Numbered from the stretch's first letter, positions 36,961 through 47,091 are shown. The stretch is DNA of 64,000 nt from Pseudomonas tritici (GCF_014268275.3 NZ_CP077084.1:4774001-4838000), one strand, 5' to 3'. The notes: generated by a model not told the origin, from the sequence alone. Numbers and translations: made by a program.

Positions 36961-37148
36961 TGAAAAATTCCTTTCTGTCAAAGAGGTGTCTTTCGAAAGA
37001 AGCGCCAGGCCAAGCAGGTGCGAAACATCCCATCCGCTTCGCCGCAACGCAATAGCCACTGCGCGACTGAATATGACCAGAAGCGTTTAACGCGTCATAT
37101 CTTAGCCGCAACCACACACGAGTGAAACGCCCTTGGCAGAGCGCTCCT

Positions 37149-38138
37149 TCAAACCTCGGCCAATACCTCGGCTTGCGCGCCAGTCAAGGGTGTGAGCGGA
37201 TCTTTCAGCCACTGCGCCACCAATGGCCACACTTCGACCTGCGCGGCTTTGCTGACGAGCATTTCCACATGCCCGAAATCCCCGCTGAACCCTTGTTGGC
37301 GGCCCAGGCACAAGTATTGGCGGTGCTCGGAGCCGACTTGCTCGAACAACGTGCGGCAGGCCCAGTCGGGGTCTTGATGATCCCCGGCAGCACTGACAGC
37401 CAGCAGCGGTACATCGACGCTTGCCAAGCCTTTCCACCAGTCGTGTTTACCTTCGCCAAACCGCCCGAACAGGCCATTCCAGCGCATCGCCTCGATCAAC
37501 ACGCCCGCAGGCTCGTCCTCCGGGCCGCGCTTGAAGCGCGAACCAGACAGCTCGCCGAAGCGTTTCAAGAGCAAGCGGCCCGTCCATTCCACCGGGGGGA
37601 GTTTCAACGGCCAGTGGGTGCGACTGACCTGACAGCCAAACAGTGCCACTGAAGCCACTGCCGGCGCGCCAAGGTGCTGCCCACCCAAGGCCGCCGCCAA
37701 GCTGGTCCCCCCCAGGGAGTGGCCGATCCAGTGTGGAATCTGCCCGCTTTGCTCACGCACAAACGCGCCAATGGCCGGTAAGTCATAGCGTGCATAGTCC
37801 GCGACGCGGTTGCGAGCATAGTGATGATTGCGCTTGGACAGGCCGTGACCGCGCATTTCCGGGATCCACACATCAAAGCCCTGGCGTGCCAGATAAGCGC
37901 CCAGGCCAATCCCCTTGGGCGAGTACCAGAAGCGCCGATTGGAAAAACTGCCATGCAACAAAATAACCGGAATGCCCCGGCTTTCCGGGACATCGGCCAA
38001 GCCCAAACGGGTAACCGCCAACTCGACGGTGCCGTCGGGGCTGTTGCCGGGTTTGAGGCGGTACACATCTTCACTCAGGTCGCCACGACGTTCAGCGCTG
38101 ATCAGGGCGACGGGAAACAGGTTGCTGCTGCTTTGCAT
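37149..38138 (-). CDS. Alpha/beta-fold hydrolase
   Basis: Predicted esterase or lipase of 329 residues starting at MQSSSNLFPVALI. The oxyanion segment is VILLHGSFSNRRFW, the nucleophile elbow GHSLGGTSLA, the acid region near SAAGDHQDPD, and the histidine in FGHVEML. The triad therefore appears complete. No signal peptide is evident. It lies between rraA and ppsA in a conserved Pseudomonas block (the P. aeruginosa counterpart beside rraA is also a hydrolase). The substrate is unknown. Confidence 0.88.
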   Translation of the reverse strand: MQSSSNLFPVALISAERRGDLSEDVYRLKPGNSPDGTVELAVTRLGLADVPESRGIPVILLHGSFSNRRFWYSPKGIGLGAYLARQGFDVWIPEMRGHGLSKRNHHYARNRVADYARYDLPAIGAFVREQSGQIPHWIGHSLGGTSLAAALGGQHLGAPAVASVALFGCQVSRTHWPLKLPPVEWTGRLLLKRFGELSGSRFKRGPEDEPAGVLIEAMRWNGLFGRFGEGKHDWWKGLASVDVPLLAVSAAGDHQDPDWACRTLFEQVGSEHRQYLCLGRQQGFSGDFGHVEMLVSKAAQVEVWPLVAQWLKDPLTPLTGAQAEVLAEV

Positions 38139-38244
38139 AATGCTCTTGCACAAAAAAGGGCGGCGTCCGGAAGGAGTTCCGCCCTGCACAGATAAGAATG
38201 CCGGTCACCCTCAGCGGGTGACCGGCACTTTTGACGTGACGACC

Positions 38245-40620
38245 TTAGGCCGGCGCTTGGCCTTCCGCCAGGAAGAACCAGGTTTCCAGCACGGAATCGG
38301 GGTTCAGCGAGACACTTTCGATGCCCTGCTCCATCAGCCATTTGGCCAGATCCGGGTGATCGGAAGGACCTTGGCCGCAGATACCGATGTACTTGCCGGC
38401 CTTGTTACAGGCCTGGATGGCGTTGGCCAACAGCTTCTTGACAGCAGGGTTACGCTCGTCGAACAGGTGAGCGATGATCCCGGAGTCGCGGTCCAGGCCC
38501 AGGGTCAGTTGGGTCAGGTCGTTGGAGCCGATGGAGAAACCGTCGAAGAATTCCAGGAATTCTTCAGCCAGGATGGCGTTGGACGGCAGTTCGCACATCA
38601 TGATGACGCGCAGGCCGTTCTCGCCACGGGACAGGCCGTTTTCCGCCAGCAGGTCAACCACCTGGCTCGCTTCGCCCAAGGTGCGCACGAACGGCACCAT
38701 GATCTCGACGTTGGTCAGGCCCATCTCGTTGCGCACGCGCTTGAGGGCGCGGCACTCGAGTTCGAAGCAGTCACGGAACGCTTCGCTGATGTAACGCGAG
38801 GCGCCACGGAAGCCCAACATCGGGTTTTCTTCTTCCGGCTCGTAGAGTTTGCCGCCGATCAGGTTGGCGTATTCGTTGGACTTGAAGTCCGACAGGCGCA
38901 CGATGACCTTTTTCGGGTAGAACGCCGCCGCCAGGGTGCTGATGCCTTCCACCAGCTTCTCGACGTAGAAGCCCACCGGATCGTTATAGCCAGCGATGCG
39001 CTTGTCGACGCTTTCTTTAATATCCAGCGGCAGGCCGTCGTAGTTCAACAGGGCCTTGGGGTGCACGCCGATCATGCGGTTGATGATGAACTCCAGGCGG
39101 GCCAGGCCCACGCCGGCGTTCGGCAACTGCGCGAAGTCAAAGGCACGGTCCGGGTTGCCGACGTTCATCATGATCTTGAACGGCAGGTCAGGCATGGCGT
39201 CGATGGAGTTCTGCTTGATATCGAAGCCCAGTTCGCCTTCAAAGATAAAGCCGGTGTCGCCCTCGGCGCAGGAAACCGTCACGCCCTGACCGTCCTTGAG
39301 CAATTGGGTGGCGTTACCACAACCCACTACCGCAGGAATCCCCAGCTCACGAGCGATGATCGCCGCGTGGCAGGTACGCCCGCCCCGGTTGGTGACGATG
39401 GCGCTGGCGCGTTTCATCACCGGTTCCCAGTCCGGGTCGGTCATGTCGGAAACCAGTACGTCACCTGGCTGGACTTTGTCCATTTCGGACACGTCCTTGA
39501 TGATCCGCACCTTGCCGGCGCCGATGCGCTGGCCGATGGCACGGCCTTCCACCAGTACGGTGCCGGTTTCTTTCAGCAGGTAGCGTTCCATGACATTGGC
39601 CGAAGTGCGGCTCTTCACGGTTTCCGGACGGGCCTGCACGATGTACAGCTTGCCGTCGTCACCGTCTTTGGCCCATTCGATGTCCATCGGGCACTTGTAG
39701 TGCTTTTCGATGATCATCGCTTGTTTAGCCAATTCGCTGACTTCAGCGTCGGTCAGGCAGAAACGCGCGCGCTCGGCCTTGTCGACATCAACGGTCTTAA
39801 CCGAGCGACCGGCCTTGGCCTCGTCGCCGTAGATCATCTTGATGGCCTTGCTGCCCAGGTTGCGGCGCAAGATGGCCGGACGGCCGGCTTCAAGGGTGTG
39901 CTTGTGTACGTAGAATTCGTCTGGGTTGACCGCGCCTTGTACAACGGTTTCGCCCAGGCCGTAGGCACCGGTGATGAACACCACGTCACGGAAGCCCGAT
40001 TCGGTATCCAGGGTGAACATCACACCGGCGGTGCCGGTTTCCGAGCGCACCATGCGCTGTACACCGGCGGACAAGGCCACCAGCTTGTGGTCGAAACCTT
40101 GGTGCACACGGTAGGAAATCGCGCGATCGTTAAACAGCGAGGCGAAGACTTCCTTGGCTGCGCGGATCACGTTTTCCACGCCGCGGATGTTCAGGAAGGT
40201 CTCTTGCTGGCCGGCGAAAGAGGCGTCTGGCAGGTCTTCGGCGGTGGCCGACGAGCGCACGGCGACGGCCATGTCCGGGTTGCCAGCCGACAGGGTAGCG
40301 AAGGCGACGCGGATTTCTTCGTTGAGCTTCTCGGGGAACTCGGCTTCCATAATCCACTTACGGATCTGGGCGCCAGTCTTGGCCAGGGCGTTGACGTCAT
40401 CGACGTCCAGAGCGTCCAGCGCGGCGTGGATCTGAGCGTTAAGGCCGCTCAGTTCGAGGAAATCGCGGTAAGCCTGGGCCGTGGTGGCGAAACCACCGGG
40501 CACCGACACACCTGCGCCTGCAAGATTACTGATCATCTCGCCGAGGGATGCGTTCTTGCCCCCCACGTGCTCTACATCATGGACGCCGAGCTTATCGAGG
40601 GAAACTACGTACTCTACCAA
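38245..40620 (-). CDS. ppsA: Phosphoenolpyruvate synthase
   Basis: Converts pyruvate, ATP and water to PEP, AMP and phosphate in gluconeogenesis. It has 791 residues. The N-terminal ATP-binding domain begins [11 protein letters not shown], the phosphorylated histidine is H418 in [11 protein letters not shown], and the C-terminal PEP-binding barrel includes [15 protein letters not shown] and the cysteine-containing [10 protein letters not shown] end motif. It is divergent from ppsR, the kinase/phosphorylase that regulates it, across 179 bases. Confidence 0.97.
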   Translation of the reverse strand: MVEYVVSLDKLGVHDVEHVGGKNASLGEMISNLAGAGVSVPGGFATTAQAYRDFLELSGLNAQIHAALDALDVDDVNALAKTGAQIRKWIMEAEFPEKLNEEIRVAFATLSAGNPDMAVAVRSSATAEDLPDASFAGQQETFLNIRGVENVIRAAKEVFASLFNDRAISYRVHQGFDHKLVALSAGVQRMVRSETGTAGVMFTLDTESGFRDVVFITGAYGLGETVVQGAVNPDEFYVHKHTLEAGRPAILRRNLGSKAIKMIYGDEAKAGRSVKTVDVDKAERARFCLTDAEVSELAKQAMIIEKHYKCPMDIEWAKDGDDGKLYIVQARPETVKSRTSANVMERYLLKETGTVLVEGRAIGQRIGAGKVRIIKDVSEMDKVQPGDVLVSDMTDPDWEPVMKRASAIVTNRGGRTCHAAIIARELGIPAVVGCGNATQLLKDGQGVTVSCAEGDTGFIFEGELGFDIKQNSIDAMPDLPFKIMMNVGNPDRAFDFAQLPNAGVGLARLEFIINRMIGVHPKALLNYDGLPLDIKESVDKRIAGYNDPVGFYVEKLVEGISTLAAAFYPKKVIVRLSDFKSNEYANLIGGKLYEPEEENPMLGFRGASRYISEAFRDCFELECRALKRVRNEMGLTNVEIMVPFVRTLGEASQVVDLLAENGLSRGENGLRVIMMCELPSNAILAEEFLEFFDGFSIGSNDLTQLTLGLDRDSGIIAHLFDERNPAVKKLLANAIQACNKAGKYIGICGQGPSDHPDLAKWLMEQGIESVSLNPDSVLETWFFLAEGQAPA

Positions 40621-40799
40621 GGTGATCTCTCCACTAAACTGTGTTGGAAAAGCTCAGGACGCCGGCAGCTCAGTAGGAGCATTCGCCAGCGCTTGTGGCC
40701 TGGACCTGGAAAATAAGTGAGAATGCGGCCCACTGCGGGACGGCAAAATCGCGCCTATCATATCCAAGATTCGCCATCAGCTTAAGGCCCAGGGCTCAA

Positions 40800-41618
40800 A
40801 TGAAACGATCTGCTTTCTTTATCTCCGACGGCACCGGCATCACAGCCGAAACATTGGGTCAAAGCCTGCTCGCGCAGTTCGAAAACAATACCTTCGCCAA
40901 ATTCACGCGGCCCTATATCGACAGCGTGGATAAAGCGCGGGCCATGGTACAACAAATCAATCTGGCGGCTGAAAAAGACGGCTTTCGGCCGATCATTTTT
41001 GACACCATCGTCAATCAAGACATCCGTGAGATCCTCGCAACCTCCAATGGTTTCATGATCGACATCTTCTCGACGTTCCTGGCGCCGCTGGAGCAGGAGT
41101 TGAGTGAACACTCCTCCTATTCAGTAGGAAAGTCCCATTCCATTGGTCATAACTCCAACTATATGGAGCGGATCGAGGCCGTCAACTTCGCCCTCGACAA
41201 CGATGACGGCGCCCGCACTCACTATTACGACAAAGCCGACCTGATCCTGGTGGGCGTGTCGCGTTGCGGCAAGACCCCGACCTGTCTGTACATGGCTATG
41301 CAATTCGGCATTCGTGCGGCCAACTACCCGCTGACCGAAGATGACATGGAGCACTTGACGCTGCCGGCCGCCCTGCGCGCGCATTCGCACAAGCTGTTTG
41401 GCCTGACTATTGACCCGGACCGCCTCACTGCGATCCGCAATGAGCGCAAGCCCAATAGCCGCTACTCCAGTTATGCCCAGTGCGAGTTCGAGGTGCGCGA
41501 GGTAGAAAATCTGTTCCGTCGCGAGAATATTGCGCATATCAATTCCACGCATTTTTCGGTGGAAGAGATTTCGGCGAAGATTTTGGTGGAGAAAGGGGTG
41601 GAGCGTAGATTCAAATAA
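40800..41618 (+). CDS. ppsR: PEP synthase regulatory protein (bifunctional kinase/pyrophosphorylase)
   Basis: A DUF299-type enzyme of 272 residues that inactivates PpsA by ADP-dependent phosphorylation and reactivates it by phosphorolysis. The start [17 protein letters not shown] is the family N-terminus. The P-loop GVSRCGKTP lies near residue 150. Divergent pairing with ppsA supports the function. A REPIN follows 20 bases after the stop. Confidence 0.96.
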   Translation: MKRSAFFISDGTGITAETLGQSLLAQFENNTFAKFTRPYIDSVDKARAMVQQINLAAEKDGFRPIIFDTIVNQDIREILATSNGFMIDIFSTFLAPLEQELSEHSSYSVGKSHSIGHNSNYMERIEAVNFALDNDDGARTHYYDKADLILVGVSRCGKTPTCLYMAMQFGIRAANYPLTEDDMEHLTLPAALRAHSHKLFGLTIDPDRLTAIRNERKPNSRYSSYAQCEFEVREVENLFRRENIAHINSTHFSVEEISAKILVEKGVERRFK

Positions 41619-41637
41619 TCGATTGACCGGACTGACG

Positions 41638-41724
41638 CTATCGCAGGCAAGCCAGCTCCCACATTTGACTGCATTCCAAAGTTGGAACTCGGTCAAATGT
41701 GGGAGCTGGCTTGCCTGCGAAGAC
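41638..41724. repeat. REPIN after ppsR
   Basis: Arms 41641-41669 and 41692-41720 are perfect reverse complements over 29 bases (TCGCAGGCAAGCCAGCTCCC...). The loop contains its own small dyad TTCCAA-AG-TTGGAA. The element lies between the convergent ppsR and MocR genes and may act as a transcription end. Confidence 0.9.
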
Positions 41725-41744
41725 CGATAACTCGGTAAGCCTGC

Positions 41745-43169
41745 CTACAAATGAAACCGCCCGCCCCCCTGCCCCAGCGCCGTGGCCAACGCATCAAACC
41801 CCGCCCGCAACAATTGATCATCCCCCGACGTATTACAGATACTCGCCCGAATAAACTGCGGCACTGCCGTCTGCCCCACGGCAAACGCCTCGGCCGTAGC
41901 AATCAAGTAGTTGTTCTGCCTGAGTTCCGCCTCGATTTCCGACGCACGCCACGGCTCCGGCACTTCAATCCAGAAATGCGGGCTGTTGAGGTGGGTGCGG
42001 TATTCCAGGCCCGCCAGAAGATCACGTACCAGCGCCTTACGCCGGCTGATCTCATTGATCTGCTGGCGCAACAGGTATTCCGCCGTGCCGTTTTCAATCC
42101 ACTGGGTGGCCAGCTCAAGGGTGACGGGCGTGGCCATCCAGCAGGTAGAACGCAGCGCCGCCGAAATACGGCTGACCAACGCCGGCGGCGCATGCACATA
42201 GCCCACACGCAGCCCGGCCGACACCGCCTTGCTCAGGCTACTGATCAAAATCGTACGCTCGGGGGCGAAATGGCTGAGGGGCGGCGGTCGGTCTTCGACC
42301 AGCACCCCGTGGGCCTCATCCTCAAGAATCAGCAGGTTGTGTTCCCGACACACCCTGACCAAGGCTTCGCGACGCGCCACCGAGAGCACCGCGGTGGTCG
42401 GGTTCTGGATCGTCGGCGTGCAATACAGCGCTGAGACCCGGTGATTACGACAGACTTCATCCAGCGCGCTCGGCAGCACACCTTCTTCGTCCATTTCCAG
42501 GCCGATCAACCGGATACCCAGCATGCGCGCGGCGGTGATCAAGCCGGGGTAAGTCAGTTGTTCGGTGACCACCGTATCGCCGGCCCGCAACAGCGCCATC
42601 ATCGAGCACAGCAAGCCATGCTGGCCGCCGTTGACGCAGATGACTTGCTCGGGGATCGGATGAAAATCACGCTGCACCAGCCACTGCGCACCGGCTTCAC
42701 GGTAGCGCGGCAGGCCGGCGTCCGGGGTGTAGGCACTGATGTCCTGGAGGAACTTGGCGTTGGTCGACAGGGTTTGGAAGCTCTGGGCCAGAAACAGCGT
42801 TTCCTGCCCCGGGATGTGCATGTTGCGGCTCATGTCGAAAAACTGGCGCGGCTCTTCGCTGAAGTTGCGAAAACCTTCATCGCGCTGGCGCTCCATTCCA
42901 CGCTTGCGCACGAACGTGCCGTCACCGACCCGCGCGACAACTAACCCCAGGCGTTCCAGCTCGCCGTAAGCGCGGCTGATCGTGCCGATGGTGACGCCAA
43001 GATTGTCGGAAAGCACCCGATGGGGCGGCAGTTTTCGTCCGGGTTCAATCAAGCCTTCAAGGATGCCCCGTTCCATGACATCGGACAGGCGCTTGTACTT
43101 CACGCCCTGCCCGTTGGACAACCCATCACGCATAATTGACACCATGTCAATATTTGTTTTGACAGCCAT
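41745..43169 (-). CDS. MocR-type regulator (GntR winged helix fused to aminotransferase fold)
   Basis: A 474-residue PLP-dependent regulator. The N-terminal winged helix covers about residues 25-90 (HRVLSDNLGVTIGTISRAYGELERLGL). The C-terminal fold-type I aminotransferase domain has the PLP lysine in LISSLSKAVSAGLRVG and the VNGGQHGLL region. MocR proteins sense PLP-amino-acid adducts and usually control neighbouring PLP or transporter genes. It is divergent from the EamA exporter across 103 bases holding three GTTCAAT-like heptamers, so it very likely controls the sulfur-carrier cluster to its right. Confidence 0.92.
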   Translation of the reverse strand: MAVKTNIDMVSIMRDGLSNGQGVKYKRLSDVMERGILEGLIEPGRKLPPHRVLSDNLGVTIGTISRAYGELERLGLVVARVGDGTFVRKRGMERQRDEGFRNFSEEPRQFFDMSRNMHIPGQETLFLAQSFQTLSTNAKFLQDISAYTPDAGLPRYREAGAQWLVQRDFHPIPEQVICVNGGQHGLLCSMMALLRAGDTVVTEQLTYPGLITAARMLGIRLIGLEMDEEGVLPSALDEVCRNHRVSALYCTPTIQNPTTAVLSVARREALVRVCREHNLLILEDEAHGVLVEDRPPPLSHFAPERTILISSLSKAVSAGLRVGYVHAPPALVSRISAALRSTCWMATPVTLELATQWIENGTAEYLLRQQINEISRRKALVRDLLAGLEYRTHLNSPHFWIEVPEPWRASEIEAELRQNNYLIATAEAFAVGQTAVPQFIRASICNTSGDDQLLRAGFDALATALGQGGGRFHL

Positions 43170-43197
43170 CTTTCGCCCTAATAGTGTGCTTTTACGG

Positions 43198-43248
43198 GTT
43201 CAATCGCCGAATTTTACAACTCATTACAAGCTCAATATAGAGTTCAAT
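43198..43248. promoter_or_regulatory. Candidate MocR binding repeats
   Basis: GTTCAAT at 43198-43204, GCTCAAT at 43230-43236 and GTTCAAT at 43242-43248 are direct repeats in the short gap between the divergent MocR and EamA genes. MocR proteins often bind direct repeats. The assignment is only positional. Confidence 0.3.
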
Positions 43249-43272
43249 TTCGGCTCAGGGAAGCAATAAACG

Positions 43273-44223
43273 ATGCCAATGTTCGCCGTTCTCGAAAACA
43301 CTGCCAAGACAAAAACCCAAAAACAGTGGTTGGCTGGCTTGGTCACCAGCGTGATGTTCCTGATCGTGTGCCTGAGCTGGGGCACAACCTGGCTGGGGAT
43401 CAAGATTGCCGTGGAGAGCGTTCCTCCACTGACCTCCGCCGGTTTGCGCTTCCTCATCGCCTTCCCGCTGTTCCTGTGTTTTGCCATGGTGCGTCGCGAG
43501 CCGATCCTGTTTCCCCGTGAGAGCCGCTGGTTCTTCGTGTTCGTGACCTTGTCCTACTTCAGCGTGCCCTACTACCTGCTCAACTACGGCGAGATGCATG
43601 TCTCATCTGGCCTCACAGCGCTGTTATTCAGCTGCATGCCGGTATTCATCCTGATTTTCTCCGCGCTGTTCCTGCGCGAACGTATCTACTTTTCCCAGGT
43701 GGTCGGCATCGGTATCGGCTTCGGCAGCCTCTACATGATCATCAAGAGCCAGGGCCTGCACCTGGACCACGCGGAGTTCTTTGGCGTCCTGGCGATCCTG
43801 ACCGCCGCGATCATGCATGCCTTGTGCTACGTGATTACCAAGCAAAAAGGCAGCGCCATCAGCGTTATTACCTACAACACTTTGCCCATCGGCATTGCCG
43901 GGATGATGCTGTTCGTCGCCGGCTTGTGGTTTGAAACGCCGACATTCGAAGACATCACCCTGCGCTCCTGGAGTGCCCTGTTCTACCTGGGGCTGGTGGC
44001 TTCAGTGGGTGGGTTCATCGTGTACTTCATGCTGCTCAAGCGCTTGAGCCCGATCATCCTGTCGTTCGTGTTCATCATCTTTCCGGTGTTCGCGGTGATC
44101 ATCGGTGCCTGGTACGAAGGCTTGGCGATTTCCCGCGACCTGATGCTGTATTCGGCCATTCTGCTGGCCGGCTTTGCGATTACCAAATTGCCCATCGAGA
44201 AACTCATGGCCAAGAAAAATTGA
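43273..44223 (+). CDS. EamA/DMT-family exporter
   Basis: Inner-membrane protein of 316 residues with about ten hydrophobic helices in two EamA repeats; the first contains VCLSWGTTWLGIKIAVESVPPL. E. coli EamA (YdeD) exports O-acetylserine and cysteine, which fits the cysteine-type genes that follow, but the family is broad. The first gene of the cluster after the MocR regulator, it ends 38 bases before the fusion gene. It should remove the pathway product or excess precursor (inference). Confidence 0.88.
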   Translation: MPMFAVLENTAKTKTQKQWLAGLVTSVMFLIVCLSWGTTWLGIKIAVESVPPLTSAGLRFLIAFPLFLCFAMVRREPILFPRESRWFFVFVTLSYFSVPYYLLNYGEMHVSSGLTALLFSCMPVFILIFSALFLRERIYFSQVVGIGIGFGSLYMIIKSQGLHLDHAEFFGVLAILTAAIMHALCYVITKQKGSAISVITYNTLPIGIAGMMLFVAGLWFETPTFEDITLRSWSALFYLGLVASVGGFIVYFMLLKRLSPIILSFVFIIFPVFAVIIGAWYEGLAISRDLMLYSAILLAGFAITKLPIEKLMAKKN

Positions 44224-44261
44224 CCCTCCTTTCCCATCAACATGAGCAACGCGAGAGAAAC

Positions 44262-46124
44262 ATGGACGTCCTCCGCCCAAAAGCCCTGGAACAGATTTAC
44301 GCCCACGCCAGCCGCAGCTACCCCGAGGAGTGCTGTGGCTTTGTCTTCGCCGACGGCAGCGTGTACCTGGGCAGCAATATCCAGAATGAGCTGCACCGCA
44401 AAAACCCTGAGATGTACCCGCGCAGCGCGGCCAATGGCTACACGTTTTCGGTGGCCGACACCCTGCTGATGAACAAGGCGTTTCGCAGCGACAACCCGGT
44501 GGTGGTGATCTACCACTCCCATCCGGATGTGGGCGCCTATTTCAGCGACGAAGACCAGGACAAGGCACTGTTCATGGGCGAGCCGATCTACCCCGTCAGC
44601 TACCTGGTGGTAGACGTTCGCCAGGGCCAGGCCCTGGGCTCCAAGCTGTTTGCCTGGGACGGCAAGCATTTCGCCCTTAAACCTTTCAACGACCTGCACA
44701 CGGAGTTGTCCATGAACGCTGTCTCTTTCCCTGACATTCTGGTTCGCGTGGCCAAGCTGCCGGAATCGACCCTCGAGGGCACCGGATCGACATTGCGCGA
44801 AGTCATTGAAAACCTCTGCAGCAGCCACCCGCAATTGCGTCCGCACCTGTTTCACGAGAAGAACAACCAGCTCAAGGAACACTTCCTGTTTACCGCTGAG
44901 GAGGCGCTGGTTGATCCCGATGAACGGCTGCCGGAAAAAGCCAGAATCGAAGTACTGCTCGCCACGTCGGGCGGCATCGACGTCGACGCTTTGAGCAACG
45001 AGGAAGTACAGCGCTATGTGCGCCACATCACCCTGCCGGGTGTCGGTCGCGAAGGTCAGTTGAACCTCAAGAAAGCCAAGGTGCTGATCATCGGCACCGG
45101 TGGCCTGGGTTCGCCGATCAGCCTGTACCTGGCAGCCGCCGGCATCGGCACCCTGGGGCTGGTGGACTTCGATGTGGTGGAAAGCAGCAACCTGCAACGC
45201 CAGATCGTCCACGGCAACAGCACGTTGGGCATGCCAAAGGTCGAATCGGCCAAGCAGCGCCTGCAAGACCTCAACAGTCATATCCAGATCAATGCCCACG
45301 ACACCGCCCTGAATGCCGACAACGCCCTGGAACTGGTGGGCGCCTACGACCTGGTGATCGACGGCACCGACAATTTCGACACCCGCTATTTGGTCAACGA
45401 CGCCTGCGTGCAACTCGGCAAGCCCTTGGTGTACGGCGCCATCTACCGCTTCGACGGGCAGATCAGCGTGCTCAACTACAAAGGCGGCCCATGCTACCGC
45501 TGCCTGTTCCCCAGCGCGCCGCCTGCCGAACTGGCACCCAATTGCAGCGCCGGTGGCGTGATCGGCGTACTGCCCGGCGTGGTCGGGATGATCCAGGCGA
45601 CCGAGGCCATCAAGCTACTGATCGGCATTGGCGAGCCTTTGTCCGGCCGCTTGATGCGTTTCGATGCGCTGGCGATGAAGTTCAGCGAGATCCGCTTCAA
45701 GCGCCGCGCCGATTGCCCGTGCTGCTCGGAACTGCGCCACAGCCAGCCCCACACACCAGCGGTCTGCGCCGACGCCGTACCGAACAAGCCTTCACTGGCC
45801 GAAGAACGCTACATCAAGCCCCGCGTGCTCAAGCAACTGCTCGACCACCCACGCAGCGCCGACGTACTGCTGGACGTGCGTGACGCCAGCGAACTGGAAG
45901 TGTGCAAATTGCCGGGCGTGGTGCACATCCCCCTCGCCGAACTGGATGGGCACCTGGACAGCCTCAGTCGGGACAACACCCACTACCTGATCTGCTACGC
46001 CGGGACCCGGGCCGAACAAGCCGCCAGTACCTTGCTGGCAGCCGGCTTCGCTAACACCAAAGTCCTGCAAGGCGGCATGAAACACTGGGTTCGCGACGTC
46101 GAACCCGACATGCCTTTGTACTGA
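44262..46124 (+). CDS. JAMM protease - ubiquitin-like sulfur carrier - E1/MoeB - rhodanese fusion protein
   Basis: A 620-residue four-part protein. Residues 1-145 are a JAMM/Mov34 peptidase with complete metal motif HSHPDVGAYFSDED (H85, H87, S95, D98) and a candidate glutamate at E22/E23. Residues 152-238 resemble a MoaD/CysO-type beta-grasp carrier ending in SGG (236-238), the place of the usual terminal Gly-Gly. Residues 245-485 are an E1-like adenylyltransferase: GTGGLGSP (278-285), C428 in PNCSAGG, and zinc cysteines C411/C414 and C485/C488. Residues 515-620 are a rhodanese with active loop CYAGTR (C578). Such parts are separate genes in CysO-Mec-MoeZ and in QbsC/D/E or PdtF/G/H. The carrier must be cut free after SGG to work. 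Confidence 0.9.
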   Translation: MDVLRPKALEQIYAHASRSYPEECCGFVFADGSVYLGSNIQNELHRKNPEMYPRSAANGYTFSVADTLLMNKAFRSDNPVVVIYHSHPDVGAYFSDEDQDKALFMGEPIYPVSYLVVDVRQGQALGSKLFAWDGKHFALKPFNDLHTELSMNAVSFPDILVRVAKLPESTLEGTGSTLREVIENLCSSHPQLRPHLFHEKNNQLKEHFLFTAEEALVDPDERLPEKARIEVLLATSGGIDVDALSNEEVQRYVRHITLPGVGREGQLNLKKAKVLIIGTGGLGSPISLYLAAAGIGTLGLVDFDVVESSNLQRQIVHGNSTLGMPKVESAKQRLQDLNSHIQINAHDTALNADNALELVGAYDLVIDGTDNFDTRYLVNDACVQLGKPLVYGAIYRFDGQISVLNYKGGPCYRCLFPSAPPAELAPNCSAGGVIGVLPGVVGMIQATEAIKLLIGIGEPLSGRLMRFDALAMKFSEIRFKRRADCPCCSELRHSQPHTPAVCADAVPNKPSLAEERYIKPRVLKQLLDHPRSADVLLDVRDASELEVCKLPGVVHIPLAELDGHLDSLSRDNTHYLICYAGTRAEQAASTLLAAGFANTKVLQGGMKHWVRDVEPDMPLY

Positions 46125-46139
46125 GCCGGGAGCTGACTG

Positions 46140-47054
46140 ATGTTGCATAACTCCATTCTCGACGTGATCGGCCATACGCCGATCGTGCGCCTGGCGCAGT
46201 TTTCCGAAGACCTGGGCATCGAAGTGTATGCCAAGCTGGAATCCCTCAACCCGGGCGGCAGCCACAAGGCGCGCATCGCGCTGGGCATGATCCTCGACGC
46301 CGAACGCCGGGGTGTGCTGATCCGCGACTCCGGGCAAACCATCATCGAGCCCAGCGGCGGCAATACCGGCATTGGCCTGGTCATGGCCGGCAATGTGCTG
46401 GGCTACAAAGTCGTGCTGGTGATCCCCGACAACTACAGCCCCGAAAAACAGAAGTTGCTGCGTTTGTACGGGGCCAAGGTGGTGCTGTCGGACAGTCGCT
46501 TGGGTAACAATTCCCACGGCGAAAAGTGCATGGAACTGCAGCTGGAAAACCCCAGCTACGTGATGCTCAACCAGCAGCGCAACGGCGCCAACCCGCAAAC
46601 CCATCGCGACACCACCGCACCGGAAATCCTCCGTGCGTTTGGTGATCTTCGTGTGGACTATTTTGTCAGCGGCATCGGCACCGGCGGGCACATCACCGGC
46701 ATCGGCGAAACGCTGAAAGCCGCCTGGCCAGCCCTTCGCGTCATGGGCGTGGAACCGGAAGAATGCGACCTGCTGAAAGACCAGCATGCGCCGCACCACA
46801 TCCAGGGCCTGTCGATCGGCCTGATCCCGAGCATCCTCAACCTGAAGGTGATCGACGGCATGCTCAAGGTCTCGCGCCAGGCGTGCATCGACATGATGAA
46901 ACGCATCATGCGCACCGACGCCATCAGCCTGGGCCTGTCTTCCGCCGCCAACATGGTGGCCATCGCCAAGCTCGCCCCCGAACTGCCGCCCGAAACGGTG
47001 GTGTTGACCATGGTCTACGACAATGCCGACAGCTACCTGCCGAGTTTCGAATAA
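46140..47054 (+). CDS. Cysteine-synthase-family PLP enzyme (CysM/CysK-like, variant active site)
   Basis: Fold-type II PLP enzyme of 304 residues. The PLP lysine is K43 in GGSHKARIAL, where ordinary cysteine synthases read SVKDR. The substrate loop is PSGGNTG (71-77) instead of TSGNTG, so its serine is glycine. The phosphate-binding loop is GTGGHITG and the ring-nitrogen serine is in GLSSAAN. Lying 15 bases after the carrier fusion, it may use the carrier thiocarboxylate like mycobacterial CysM, or make another beta-substituted alanine from an activated serine. Its exact donor and acceptor are not predictable. Confidence 0.87.
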   Translation: MLHNSILDVIGHTPIVRLAQFSEDLGIEVYAKLESLNPGGSHKARIALGMILDAERRGVLIRDSGQTIIEPSGGNTGIGLVMAGNVLGYKVVLVIPDNYSPEKQKLLRLYGAKVVLSDSRLGNNSHGEKCMELQLENPSYVMLNQQRNGANPQTHRDTTAPEILRAFGDLRVDYFVSGIGTGGHITGIGETLKAAWPALRVMGVEPEECDLLKDQHAPHHIQGLSIGLIPSILNLKVIDGMLKVSRQACIDMMKRIMRTDAISLGLSSAANMVAIAKLAPELPPETVVLTMVYDNADSYLPSFE

Positions 47055-47091
47055 TCGGTTTTCCAATCATTCAGAATGCGGGGGTGCCTCC

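Noticed and set aside
37915..40716. Open frame of 933 codons opposite ppsA
   Set aside because: It covers ppsA and part of the hydrolase on the other strand. The ppsA protein is intact with all motifs, so this is a codon-bias shadow.
44262..46124. Simple annotation as molybdopterin-synthase adenylyltransferase MoeB
   Set aside because: The E1 part alone would fit, but the JAMM and carrier-like parts in front and the cysteine-type neighbours do not fit molybdopterin synthesis.
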